A stretch of 23,408 nucleotides of DNA. It comes from Alphaproteobacteria bacterium (GTDB taxonomy: Bacteria > Pseudomonadota > Alphaproteobacteria > CACIAM-22H2). Position numbers and translations under genes: made by a program. The DNA lies in NCBI GenBank assembly GCA_016869915.1, contig VGDA01000010.1, positions 1 to 23,408 on the forward strand, given 5' to 3'. Below, one piece after another: positions 14,984-22,295 of the stretch. The notes under the pieces are model-generated. The model searched no databases and had not been told where the DNA came from. It was given only the letters and a program-made list of their open reading frames with translations. Within the stretch, counting starts at the first letter, position 1. Every line of letters starts with the position of its first letter.

Positions 14984-16065
14984 GTGCGCCGGCCCGCGCC
15001 GACCTCGTCGAGGACGGCGAGCCGGTCGAGGTTGGCCTGCAGCCGCGCCGCCAGGCGCTCGGTCACCCGTCGCGCGCCGTCGATGGATGCCGCGAGGCCG
15101 GCGCCCGCGTCCGGCGCGGCGCGGTCGACCGCATGGACGAGGCGCGAGAAGCCGGCGAGGGTCCCGAGGAAGTCGAGCTCCGCCGCGATGCCGGCGTCGT
15201 AGCTGCGCAGCACGGCGTCGAGCGCGCGGCGCCGGTCCGGCGCGATGCCGCGCGCCGCGCCGCGCAGCGCCTCGAGCTTGGCGCGCGCCGCCTCCAGCCC
15301 GTCGAGCTGGTGCTCGACGCTCGCGGCGACGACGCGCCCGGCTTCTCGCGCGGCCGCGCCCGCGAGCGCGTGGTCCTGCAACTGCGCGAGGCAGGCGAGC
15401 AGCGCGTCGTTGCCGCCGCGGCGCACCGCCTGCAGCTCGCGCTCCGGGAGCAGGTCGGAGTCCGGCGTCAGGAGCCCGACCACGAGCGCGGCGAAGACGC
15501 TGTCCGCGCGCACCTGCAGCGCCAGGAGCCGCGCCAGCGACGACCCGAGGACCATGTTGTCCGGGTCGCCGAGGGGCCCGAGCGAGGCGCCGACGCGGGC
15601 GAGGCCGGGAAGCGCCGCCCCGAGCCCGTCCATGCCCTCGAGCATGCGCGCGACCTGCGCGTCGACGTCGCGCGACAGCTCCTGCTGCTCGGCGTCGCCT
15701 CCCGCCAGCGCGGCCGAGCCGTCGAGGCTGCGCCGCGCGCGCGTGGCGGCGGCCGCGACCTGGGCCTGCGCCGGGACGATCCCGGGCGCGTCGACCCCGG
15801 CGCCGGGCTGGCGCGCGCGCAGCACGCGCGAGACGAGCTCGACGCCGCGATGGCTGGTCTCGAGCATCGTCTGGACCGCGTCGAGGCGCGGGCCGATCCA
15901 GGCCTCGTAGCGGGCGGCTGCCTCGACGCTGCGCGCGACGGGCGTGGCGGCGGCCGGGGGCGGGGCCGCGCCGGGGGCCTGGCAGCCGCATGCCGCGGCG
16001 ACGGCGAGCATCGCCGCGAGGCCGCGGGCGCGGAGCGCGGCGGCACCGGGCGCTGGAGACAACAT
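14980..16065 (-). CDS. Putative helical lipoprotein of unknown function
   Basis: 361-aa protein that I do not recognise. Its N-terminus looks like a lipoprotein signal: a basic RAR, a hydrophobic LAAMLAVAAA core (17-25) and cysteines at 26 and 28, with AAAC as the probable lipobox. After a Pro/Ala linker (about 30-40), the rest is almost all Ala/Leu/Arg/Glu/Asp with heptad-like spacing, suggesting a long helical or coiled-coil periplasmic body. No catalytic motif is visible. The composition is plain for this genome, so the gene is not obviously foreign. Stop and start codons overlap with the downstream EamA permease (GTGA), so the two are very likely made together. A helper role for the permease is only a guess. 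The ATG at 16063-16065 is the first in frame; a second at codon 19 would shorten the signal peptide. Confidence 0.7.
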   Translation of the reverse strand: MLSPAPGAAALRARGLAAMLAVAAACGCQAPGAAPPPAAATPVARSVEAAARYEAWIGPRLDAVQTMLETSHRGVELVSRVLRARQPGAGVDAPGIVPAQAQVAAAATRARRSLDGSAALAGGDAEQQELSRDVDAQVARMLEGMDGLGAALPGLARVGASLGPLGDPDNMVLGSSLARLLALQVRADSVFAALVVGLLTPDSDLLPERELQAVRRGGNDALLACLAQLQDHALAGAAAREAGRVVAASVEHQLDGLEAARAKLEALRGAARGIAPDRRRALDAVLRSYDAGIAAELDFLGTLAGFSRLVHAVDRAAPDAGAGLAASIDGARRVTERLAARLQANLDRLAVLDEVGAGRRT

Positions 16066-16086
16066 GGCGCGATCCTAGCCGCAAAT

Positions 16087-16131
16087 CCGCCAGCCGGAAG
16101 CGCCGCGCGCGTCGTTCCGCCGTGCTGGCGG
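16087..16131. repeat. Nested inverted repeat in the divergent region before xseB
   Basis: CCGCCAGC (16087-16094) pairs perfectly with GCTGGCGG (16124-16131). Immediately inside, CGGAA (16095-16099) pairs with TTCCG (16115-16119). Together they make a 13-bp stem with a 4-base bulge on one side and a 15-base loop. It lies between the lipoprotein gene and xseB, which point away from each other, so it is not a terminator for either. It could be an operator or a structured leader. Confidence 0.4.
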
Positions 16132-16175
16132 GTCGCGGCGGCCGCCTGTAGCTTGGCCATGCAACGGAGTGGACC

Positions 16176-16427
16176 ATGATCGACCCCCAGATCCCCGCGG
16201 ACATCGCCCGGCTCGGCTTCGAGGACGCGCTGAAGGAACTCGAGGAGATCGTGCGCGCGCTCGAGCAGGGGAAGGGGAAGCTCGAGGACGCCATCCGCAG
16301 CTACGAGCGCGGCGCCGCCCTCAAGGCGCATTGCGAGCGGAAGCTCGCCGAGGCCGAGGCGCGGATCGAGAAGATCGCGCTCGGCGCGGACGGCGTGCCG
16401 CGCGCGGAACCCGCGAAGCTCGGCTAG
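16176..16427 (+). CDS. xseB: Exodeoxyribonuclease VII small subunit
   Basis: 83-aa small subunit of exonuclease VII, which binds the large subunit XseA and supports degradation of single-stranded DNA. It carries the family core: FEDALKELEEIVRALEQGK (15-33), then LEDAIRSYERGAALKAHCERKL (36-57) and EAEARIEKI (59-67), all helical. Length is typical. GGAG lies about 6 bases before the ATG. It is followed after 10 bp by ispA, a linkage common in proteobacteria. xseA is not in the window, as is usual. Confidence 0.96.
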   Translation: MIDPQIPADIARLGFEDALKELEEIVRALEQGKGKLEDAIRSYERGAALKAHCERKLAEAEARIEKIALGADGVPRAEPAKLG

Positions 16428-16437
16428 GCCCCGGCCC

Positions 16438-17328
16438 GTGTCGCCCGACCTCGCGGAGGCCTTGAACACCGTCGCCGCGCGGATCGAGGCGACGCTCGAC
16501 GCGCTCCTGCCCCTGCCCGGCGGGCCGGAGCGGCGCGTCGTCGAGGCGATGCGCTATGCGAGCCTCGCGGGCGGCAAGCGCCTGCGCCCCTTCCTCGTGG
16601 TCGAGGGCGCGCGGCTGTTCGACGTCGCGCCCGGGCAAGCGCTGCGCGCGGCCGCGGCGATCGAGATGGTGCATTGCTACTCGCTCGTGCACGACGACCT
16701 GCCGGCGATGGACGACGACGACATGCGCCGCGGCCGGCCGACGGTGCACAAGGCCTTCGACGAGGCGACCGCGATCCTCGCCGGCGACGGCCTCCTCACC
16801 CGCGCCTTCGAGGTGCTGGCCGATCCGGCCACCCATACGGACGGTGCGGTGCGCTGCGCCCTCGTCGCCGCGCTGGCGAAGGCCGCGGGCGCCGAGGGGA
16901 TGGTGGGCGGCCAGATGATCGACCTCGCCGCCGAGCATCGCGCGACGGAGATCGGCGAGGTCACCCGGCTGCAGCGGCTGAAGACCGGCGCGCTGATCCA
17001 TTTCGCGTGCCTCGCCGGGCCGATCATGGCGCACGCCCCTGCGCAGCTGCGCGACGCGATGCACTTCTACGCGCAGGATTTCGGGCTCGCCTTCCAGATG
17101 GCGGACGACCTCCTCGACGTCGAGGGCGACGCGGCCGCGCTCGGCAAGGCGACGGGCAAGGACGCGGGGCGCGGCAAGGCGACCTTCGTGTCGATGCTCG
17201 GCACCGCGCGCGCGCGCGACCAGGCCAGCCGGCTCGCCGACCGGGCCGCCGCGCATCTCGCGCCCTTCGGCGCCGGCGCGGAGCGGCTGCGCATGCTCGC
17301 CCGCTGGGCCGTCGAGCGCCGCAACTGA
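16438..17328 (+). CDS. ispA: Farnesyl diphosphate synthase (geranyltranstransferase)
   Basis: 296-aa short-chain trans-prenyltransferase that condenses isopentenyl diphosphate with dimethylallyl and geranyl diphosphate to give farnesyl diphosphate for quinones, undecaprenol and other isoprenoids. Motifs are complete: GGKRLRP at 45-51, the first Asp-rich motif DDLPAMDDDD at 86-95, GQMIDL at 158-163, K182-T183, and the second Asp-rich motif FQMADDLLD at 219-227. The residues before the first motif (YSLVHDD) and the two-residue insertion within it match bacterial farnesyl- rather than geranylgeranyl-synthases, though product length is inferred. Translation starts at GTG (16438), 10 bp after xseB, without a strong ribosome binding site, so coupling to xseB is likely. 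A 56-bp gap separates it from the MATE gene. Confidence 0.96.
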   Translation: MSPDLAEALNTVAARIEATLDALLPLPGGPERRVVEAMRYASLAGGKRLRPFLVVEGARLFDVAPGQALRAAAAIEMVHCYSLVHDDLPAMDDDDMRRGRPTVHKAFDEATAILAGDGLLTRAFEVLADPATHTDGAVRCALVAALAKAAGAEGMVGGQMIDLAAEHRATEIGEVTRLQRLKTGALIHFACLAGPIMAHAPAQLRDAMHFYAQDFGLAFQMADDLLDVEGDAAALGKATGKDAGRGKATFVSMLGTARARDQASRLADRAAAHLAPFGAGAERLRMLARWAVERRN

Positions 17329-17333
17329 GCGCC

Positions 17334-17361
17334 CGCGCGCCGCGCTTTGCGCGCGCCGCGC
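17334..17361. repeat. Direct repeat between ispA and the MATE gene
   Basis: CGCGCGCCGCGC occurs at 17334-17345 and again at 17350-17361, 16 bp apart in register. The centre also allows a 5-bp hairpin (CGCGC-TTT-GCGCG). This low-complexity GC element is the only notable feature in the 56-bp gap. It could bind a regulator in tandem or be chance. Confidence 0.25.
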
Positions 17362-17384
17362 CGAGGGTCTAGAAGCCGCATCCC

Positions 17385-18785
17385 ATGGACGCAGCACGCA
17401 CCGAGGCCGGGACGCCCGCCGCCGCGAGGGACGCCTGGCGCACGGAGGCCTCGGCCACCACGCGCCTCGCCCTGCCGATCGTGGCCACGCAGCTCGCGCA
17501 GGTCTCGATCATGACCGTGGACGTGCTCTTCCTCGGCCGGCTCGGCCCCGAGGCGCTGGCCGCAGGGGCGCTGGGCTGGAACCTCGTCTTCATGGTGACG
17601 ATCTTCGGCTTCGGCATCTGCATGGCCGCCGCGCCGATGATGGCGCAGGCGATCGGCCGCAGGCGCGGGCAGCTCCGCGACGTGCGGCGCAGCATGCGCC
17701 AGGCCTTCTGGGCCTCGGGGCTCGTCGCGCTGCTCGGCGTGGCCCTGCTCTCCCGCTCAAGCTTGGCGCTCGCGCTGCTCGGCCAGGACCCCGCGATCGT
17801 CGCCGTCGCCGCCGACTACGTCGACGCGCTCGCCTGGGGCCTGCTGCCGGCGCTGTGGTTCATGGTGCTGCGGCAATTCGCCGGCGCGCTGCAGAGGCCG
17901 CGCGCGGCGCTCGTCGCGCAGCTCGCCGCGCTCGCCGTCAACGTGCTTGGGAACTGGGCCCTCATCTTCGGCAACCTCGGCATGCCGGCGCTCGGCGTCG
18001 TCGGCTCGGGCATCGCGACCGCGATCGCCAACTGGGTGTCCTTCCTCGGCCTGCTCGGCTTCGTCCTCGTCGACCGGCGGATGCGGCGCTACAGCCTGCT
18101 CGGGCGGTTCTGGCGCGCCGACTGGCCGCGCTTCGCCGAGCTGTTCCGGCTCGGCCTGCCGGTGGCGGGCGTCCTGCTCCTGGAGGTCGCGCTCTTCTCC
18201 GCCGCGGTCTACGCGATCGGCGCGATCTCCACCGAACAGCTCGCCGCGCACCAGATCGCCATCCAGTGCGCGGCCGTCACCTTCATGGTGCCCTTCGGGC
18301 TCGCGCAGGCGGCCACGGTCCGGGTGGGGCTTGCCGCGGGCGCGGGCGACCGCGACGGCGTCCGGCGCGCGGGCTGGACGCCGTTCTTCCTCGGCCTCGC
18401 CTTCATGAGCGCCACGGCCCTCGTGCTCTGGGCGTGGAGCCGGCCGATCGCCGGCCTGTTCCTCGACCTCTCGGTGCCCGCGAACGCGGCTGTCGCGCTG
18501 GTCGCCGTCGAGTTCCTCGCCGTCGCGGCAGTGTTCCAGGTCTTCGATGGTTCGCAGACGATTGCGATGGGCGCGCTGCGCGGGCTCAAGGACACGCGCG
18601 TGCCGATGGCCTTCGCCGCGCTCGGCTACTGGGGGCTCGGCTTCACCATCGGCTGCATCGCCGCCTTCCCGCTCGGCATGGGCGGGCTCGGCGTATGGTT
18701 CGGGCTCGCCCTCGGGCTCGGCGCGGTCGCCATCCTCGCCACCGCGCGCTTCGCCGCGCGCGAGCGCCTGGGGCTGGTCGCGTGA
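17385..18785 (+). CDS. MATE family cation-coupled multidrug exporter
   Basis: 466-aa inner-membrane exporter with twelve hydrophobic helices in two homologous halves, the standard MATE size. The first half opens with RLALPIVATQLAQVSIMTVD (about 26-45), followed by LGPEALAAGALGWNL, the conserved G-x-x-x-LAA pattern of the family. The later AGALQRPRAALVAQL and the second-half AHQIAIQCAAVTFMVPFGLA and ATVRVGLAAGAGD are typical NorM/DinF-like elements. MATE proteins expel cationic drugs in exchange for sodium or protons; which ion is unclear. Its TGA overlaps the GTG of tlyA (GTGA), so the two are co-translated. It occupies the place between ispA and tlyA where dxs is often found in alphaproteobacteria. 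Confidence 0.95.
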   Translation: MDAARTEAGTPAAARDAWRTEASATTRLALPIVATQLAQVSIMTVDVLFLGRLGPEALAAGALGWNLVFMVTIFGFGICMAAAPMMAQAIGRRRGQLRDVRRSMRQAFWASGLVALLGVALLSRSSLALALLGQDPAIVAVAADYVDALAWGLLPALWFMVLRQFAGALQRPRAALVAQLAALAVNVLGNWALIFGNLGMPALGVVGSGIATAIANWVSFLGLLGFVLVDRRMRRYSLLGRFWRADWPRFAELFRLGLPVAGVLLLEVALFSAAVYAIGAISTEQLAAHQIAIQCAAVTFMVPFGLAQAATVRVGLAAGAGDRDGVRRAGWTPFFLGLAFMSATALVLWAWSRPIAGLFLDLSVPANAAVALVAVEFLAVAAVFQVFDGSQTIAMGALRGLKDTRVPMAFAALGYWGLGFTIGCIAAFPLGMGGLGVWFGLALGLGAVAILATARFAARERLGLVA

Positions 18786-19549
18786 GCGCCGCGGGCGCCA
18801 GGCGCCGCGCCGACGTCGCGCTCGTCGAGCGCGGCCTCGTGGAGAGCCGCGCGCGCGCCCAGGCAGTGATCCTCGCCGGCCTCGTCTTCAGCGGCGAGCG
18901 GCGCGTCGACAAGGCCGGCGCGCTGGTCGCCGACGACCAGCCGCTGGAGCTGCGCGGGCGCGAGCATCCGTGGGCGAGCCGCGGCGGCCTCAAGCTCGCG
19001 CACGCGCTCGACCACTTCGCGATCGACCCGGCGGGCATGGAGGCGATCGACGTCGGCGCCTCGACGGGCGGCTTCACCGACGTCCTGCTCGCGCGCGGCG
19101 CGCGGCTGGTCCACGCCGTCGACGTCGGCCACGGCCAGCTGGCATGGAAGCTGCGCAGCGACCCGCGCGTCCATGTCCTGGAGCGGACCAACGCGCGGCA
19201 CCTCGGCGTCGCGCATGTCGCCGGCCCGGTCGACATCGTCGTCTGCGACGCGAGCTTCATCGGGCTGGAGACGGTGCTGCCGGCTGCCCTCGGGCTTGCG
19301 CGCGACGGCGCGTGGCTGGTCGCCCTGATCAAGCCGCAATTCGAGGTCGGGCCCGCCCGCGTGGGCAAGGGCGGCGTCGTGCGGGACCCGGCGCTGCACG
19401 ACGAGGTCTGCGCGCGCATCGCCGCATGGCTGCCATCCGTCGGCTGGCAGGTGCTCGGGGTCGTGCCGAGCCCTATTCTCGGGCCAGAAGGCAACAGGGA
19501 ATTCCTCGTCGCCGCGCGCAAGGCCGCGGCGACCGGAGCAGGCGCATGA
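18782..19549 (+). CDS. tlyA: TlyA-type 16S/23S rRNA 2'-O-methyltransferase with S4 domain
   Basis: 255-aa protein with an N-terminal S4 RNA-binding domain (about 8-62: RADVALVERGLVESRARAQ onward) and an FtsJ-like methyltransferase. SAM motif I is AIDVGASTGGFTDVLL (88-103). The catalytic tetrad is visible as K71 (GGLKLA), D156 (VCDASF), K184 (LIKPQF) and E240 (GNREFL), spaced as in mycobacterial TlyA, which methylates C1409 of 16S and C1920 of 23S rRNA. Family members were first called haemolysins, a name that is probably misleading. Start is GTG at 18782, overlapping the MATE stop; its stop overlaps the MFS start (ATGA). That places it in the middle of a translationally coupled exporter-methyltransferase-exporter trio. 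Whether it modifies one or both rRNAs here is inference. Confidence 0.95.
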   Translation: MSAAGARRRADVALVERGLVESRARAQAVILAGLVFSGERRVDKAGALVADDQPLELRGREHPWASRGGLKLAHALDHFAIDPAGMEAIDVGASTGGFTDVLLARGARLVHAVDVGHGQLAWKLRSDPRVHVLERTNARHLGVAHVAGPVDIVVCDASFIGLETVLPAALGLARDGAWLVALIKPQFEVGPARVGKGGVVRDPALHDEVCARIAAWLPSVGWQVLGVVPSPILGPEGNREFLVAARKAAATGAGA

Positions 19550-21030
19550 ACCAGACCGCATCGGAGGAGGCACGGCTTCCGCCGCGCGACCTGTCGATGA
19601 TCATCGGCGGCGCGATGATCGCGACCTTCCTCGCCGCGCTCGACCAGACGATCGTCGCGACGGCGCTGCCGTCGATCGCGGGGGACCTCGGCGACGTCGC
19701 GCTGCTGTCCTGGGTCGTGACCTCCTACCTCGTGACCTCGATCTGCGCGACGGCGATCGCCGGCAAGCTCAGCGACATCCATGGACGCCGCAGGCTGATG
19801 CTGGCGGCGCTCGCGGTCTTCGTCGCCGCATCGGTGGCCTGCGCGCTCGCGGAGAGCATGGTCGCCCTGATCGCCGCGCGCGCGGCCAAGGGCATAGGCG
19901 GCGGGGCCCTCGTCACGCTGGCGCAGACCGTCGTCGCCGACGTCGTCAGCCCGCGCGAGCGCGGTCGCTACTCCGCCCATTTCTCGGCGATGTGGGCGCT
20001 CGCCTCCCTGCTCGGGCCGACGGTGGGCGGCGGTCTCACGCAGTATCTCGGGTGGCAGTGGATCTTCTGGATCAACCTGCCGCTGGGGCTGGTGGCCCTC
20101 GCCACCGTCGACTCCGTGCTGCGCAAGCTGCCCGTGCGGCGCGTGCCCGCGCGCATCGACGCGCCGAGCCTGGCGTTGCTGCCGGTGGCGACGACGGCGC
20201 TGCTCCTCGCCCTCTCCTGGGGCGGCGTCGCGCATCCCTGGGCCAGCGCGCCCGTCCTCGCGGCTCTGGCCATCGCGCTGGCGGCGGGCGCCGCGTTCTG
20301 GCGCCGGCAGGGCCGCCTGGAGGAGCCGGTCTTCGCGCCTGCCTTCCTGCGCGACGACGTCGTCGCGCACGTGCTGCCCGCGGTCTTCCTCTCCTTCGGC
20401 GCCTACCTCTCGCTCGCCATCGCCATGCCGGTCTTCCTGCAGGTGAAGCTCGGCCTGCCGCCGGGCGACGTCGGGCTGATGATGATCCCGCTCACCTTCT
20501 CGGCGACGGTCACGGCCTATGCCGCCGGACGCTACCTGCGCCTCGCCGGCGACTACCGCAGGCCCGTGCTGGTCGCGTTCCCGTTCGCGGCGCTGTGCTG
20601 CTTCGCCTTCGCCGCCGCGATCGCGCAGGCGGGCGCGTGGACGACGGGCATCGCCCTGGCGTGCATCGGCTTCGGGATCGGGCCGATCTTCCCGACCGCG
20701 ATCGTCGCGGCGCAGAACGCCGTCGCGCCGCGCGACGTCGGCGCGGTCATGGGCGCGCTGGGCTATGCGCGCGCGCTGGGCGGCGCCGTCTGCGCCGCGG
20801 CCGCCACGGCGCTGGTGCTGGCGCTCGCGCCGCAGGGAGGGGAATTGCGCGGCCTCGACGACCTCGTCCGCGCGCCGCTCGGCGAGGCCGGGCGCGCGGC
20901 CGTCGCCGAGGCCTTCCGCTGGCTGCTTGTCGCGGTCGGCTCTCTCCTGCTCGCGGGCTGGGCCGCCTATGCGCGCGTCGCCGCGCGGCCCCTGCGCGGG
21001 CAGTCCGTCCCCGGCGACACCCGGCGCTGA
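19546..21030 (+). CDS. MFS drug exporter, DHA2 (EmrB/QacA) family
   Basis: 494-aa inner-membrane protein with about fourteen helices, the DHA2 topology. Diagnostic motifs: LDQTIVATALPSIAGDLG at about 32-49 (motif D1), GKLSDIHGRRRLML at about 73-86 (motif A, between helices 2 and 3), the R-containing ARAAKGIGGGAL (motif B region), and LGPTVGGGLTQYLGWQWIFW (motif C plus the following helix). Family members export lipophilic cations and other drugs using the proton gradient; EmrB-type pumps work with an EmrA adaptor, which is absent here, so it may act alone. ATGA overlap with the tlyA stop indicates co-translation. Its end is 7 bp from the convergent nucleoside transporter gene. Confidence 0.95.
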   Translation: MNQTASEEARLPPRDLSMIIGGAMIATFLAALDQTIVATALPSIAGDLGDVALLSWVVTSYLVTSICATAIAGKLSDIHGRRRLMLAALAVFVAASVACALAESMVALIAARAAKGIGGGALVTLAQTVVADVVSPRERGRYSAHFSAMWALASLLGPTVGGGLTQYLGWQWIFWINLPLGLVALATVDSVLRKLPVRRVPARIDAPSLALLPVATTALLLALSWGGVAHPWASAPVLAALAIALAAGAAFWRRQGRLEEPVFAPAFLRDDVVAHVLPAVFLSFGAYLSLAIAMPVFLQVKLGLPPGDVGLMMIPLTFSATVTAYAAGRYLRLAGDYRRPVLVAFPFAALCCFAFAAAIAQAGAWTTGIALACIGFGIGPIFPTAIVAAQNAVAPRDVGAVMGALGYARALGGAVCAAAATALVLALAPQGGELRGLDDLVRAPLGEAGRAAVAEAFRWLLVAVGSLLLAGWAAYARVAARPLRGQSVPGDTRR

Positions 21031-21037
21031 CCGCGGC

Positions 21038-22294
21038 TCAGAGGATCGCGCCCACGATCGCGCCGAGCAGGCAGGTGCAGAACGTGCCCGCCACGAGCGC
21101 CTTCATGCCGAGCCCGGCGATCTCCGCGCGCCGCTCCGGGCACATGGCGGAGATGCCGCCGATCATGATCCCGACGCTGCCCAGGTTGGCGAAGCCGCAG
21201 AGCGCGTAGAGCATGATCGTGCGGCTGCGCGGCGACAGCGCCTCGGGCGGCGTCCGCGCGAGCTCGAGATAGGCGAGGAACTCGTTGAGCACGGTCTTGG
21301 TGCCCATCAGCCGGCCCGCGGTGGCGGCCTCGTGCCAGGGCACGCCCATGAGCCAGCACACGGGCGCCATCGCGGCGCCGAGGATCCGCTCGAGCGCGAG
21401 CGGCGCGCCCGCGACGTCCGGGAGCGCGCCCAGCATCGCGTTGGCGAGGTGCACGAGCGCGACCAGCGCGATGAGCGTCGCGACGATGCCGACCAGCAGC
21501 TCGACGCCGGACGCGGCGCCGCGCGCGATCGCGTCCATCGACGAGCCCGCCCGCCCCTCGTTCCCCGCGATCGTCGCGCCGGTCCTGCGGTCCTCGCGGT
21601 CCGGCACCATGATGCGCGCGAAGAGGATCGCGGCCGGCGCGCCGGCGACCGAGGCGGCGAGGATGTGGCCGAGCGCGCCCTCGACTGCGCCGCCGAGGAT
21701 GGCTGCGTACAGGACCATGACCGTGCCGGCGACGCCCGCCATCCCGCCCGCCATGACCACGAACATCTCGCCGCGCGAGAGGGCGGCGAGGTAGGGGCGG
21801 ATGAAGAGCGGCGCCTCGACCATGCCGAGGAAGATGTTCGCCGCCGTCGACACGCCGACCGCGCCGCCGACGCCCAGCGTGCGCTCGAGCGCGCGCCCGA
21901 AGGCGCGCACGACCACCGGCAGGACGCGCCAGTGGAAGAGCAGCGCCGAGATCGCGCTCGCCACGATCACCAGCGGCAGCGCCTGGAAGGCGAGGACGAA
22001 TTCGCCGCCCGGGAACCTCGGCTCGAAGGGCAGGGGGCCGCCGCCGAGATAGCCGAAGACGAAGGACGTGCCCGCGCGCGTCGCCGCGCCGATCGCGTCG
22101 ACGCCGGCTGAGAGGAAGGCGAATGCGTCGCGCGCGCCCGGGACGCGGATCATCGCCGCCGTGACGAGGATGGTGGCGAGCAGCGCGATCGCGGCGCGGC
22201 GCCAGTCGACCGCGCGCCGGTCCTCGCTGAGCAGCCAGGCGATGGCCGGCAGCGCCAGGATTCCGAGGACGGCCTGGAGCCGCGCCTCGTCCAT
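21038..22294 (-). CDS. Concentrative nucleoside transporter (NupC/CNT family)
   Basis: 418-aa inner-membrane nucleoside importer driven by proton or sodium gradients. The sequence shows the CNT core: GFEFVL-like GGEFVLAFQALPLVIVASA, then VGVSTAANIFLGMVEAPLFI and RGEMFVVMAGGMAGVAGTVM, containing the G-x-S and E-A-P nucleoside-binding motif of helical hairpin 1. The second hairpin contains GTKTVLNEFLAYLEL with the conserved N-E-F. A following helix, ALCGFANLGSVGIMIGG, is also conserved. Size fits bacterial CNTs of about 400 aa. The ATG at 22294 is one base past the stop of the small membrane-protein gene, so they are one transcript with aroC. Specificity (pyrimidine or purine) cannot be read. 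Confidence 0.94.
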   Translation of the reverse strand: MDEARLQAVLGILALPAIAWLLSEDRRAVDWRRAAIALLATILVTAAMIRVPGARDAFAFLSAGVDAIGAATRAGTSFVFGYLGGGPLPFEPRFPGGEFVLAFQALPLVIVASAISALLFHWRVLPVVVRAFGRALERTLGVGGAVGVSTAANIFLGMVEAPLFIRPYLAALSRGEMFVVMAGGMAGVAGTVMVLYAAILGGAVEGALGHILAASVAGAPAAILFARIMVPDREDRRTGATIAGNEGRAGSSMDAIARGAASGVELLVGIVATLIALVALVHLANAMLGALPDVAGAPLALERILGAAMAPVCWLMGVPWHEAATAGRLMGTKTVLNEFLAYLELARTPPEALSPRSRTIMLYALCGFANLGSVGIMIGGISAMCPERRAEIAGLGMKALVAGTFCTCLLGAIVGAIL

Positions 22295-22295
22295 C

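Noticed and set aside
14069..16294. A 741-codon minus-strand frame that would make the EamA permease a large fusion protein
   Set aside because: The upstream part is the shadow of the lipoprotein gene in another frame. The GTG at 14983 overlapping the lipoprotein stop explains the permease start.
17334..17361. GC-rich stretch after ispA as an intrinsic terminator
   Set aside because: Only a 5-bp stem forms around TTT and no T-run follows, so termination is not supported; it is kept only as a direct repeat.
18547..19548. Upstream part of a long plus-strand frame ending with the MFS transporter (18547-21030)
   Set aside because: The 333 codons before the MFS ATG at 19546 are Arg-rich shadow sequence over MATE and tlyA, both of which are intact in other frames.
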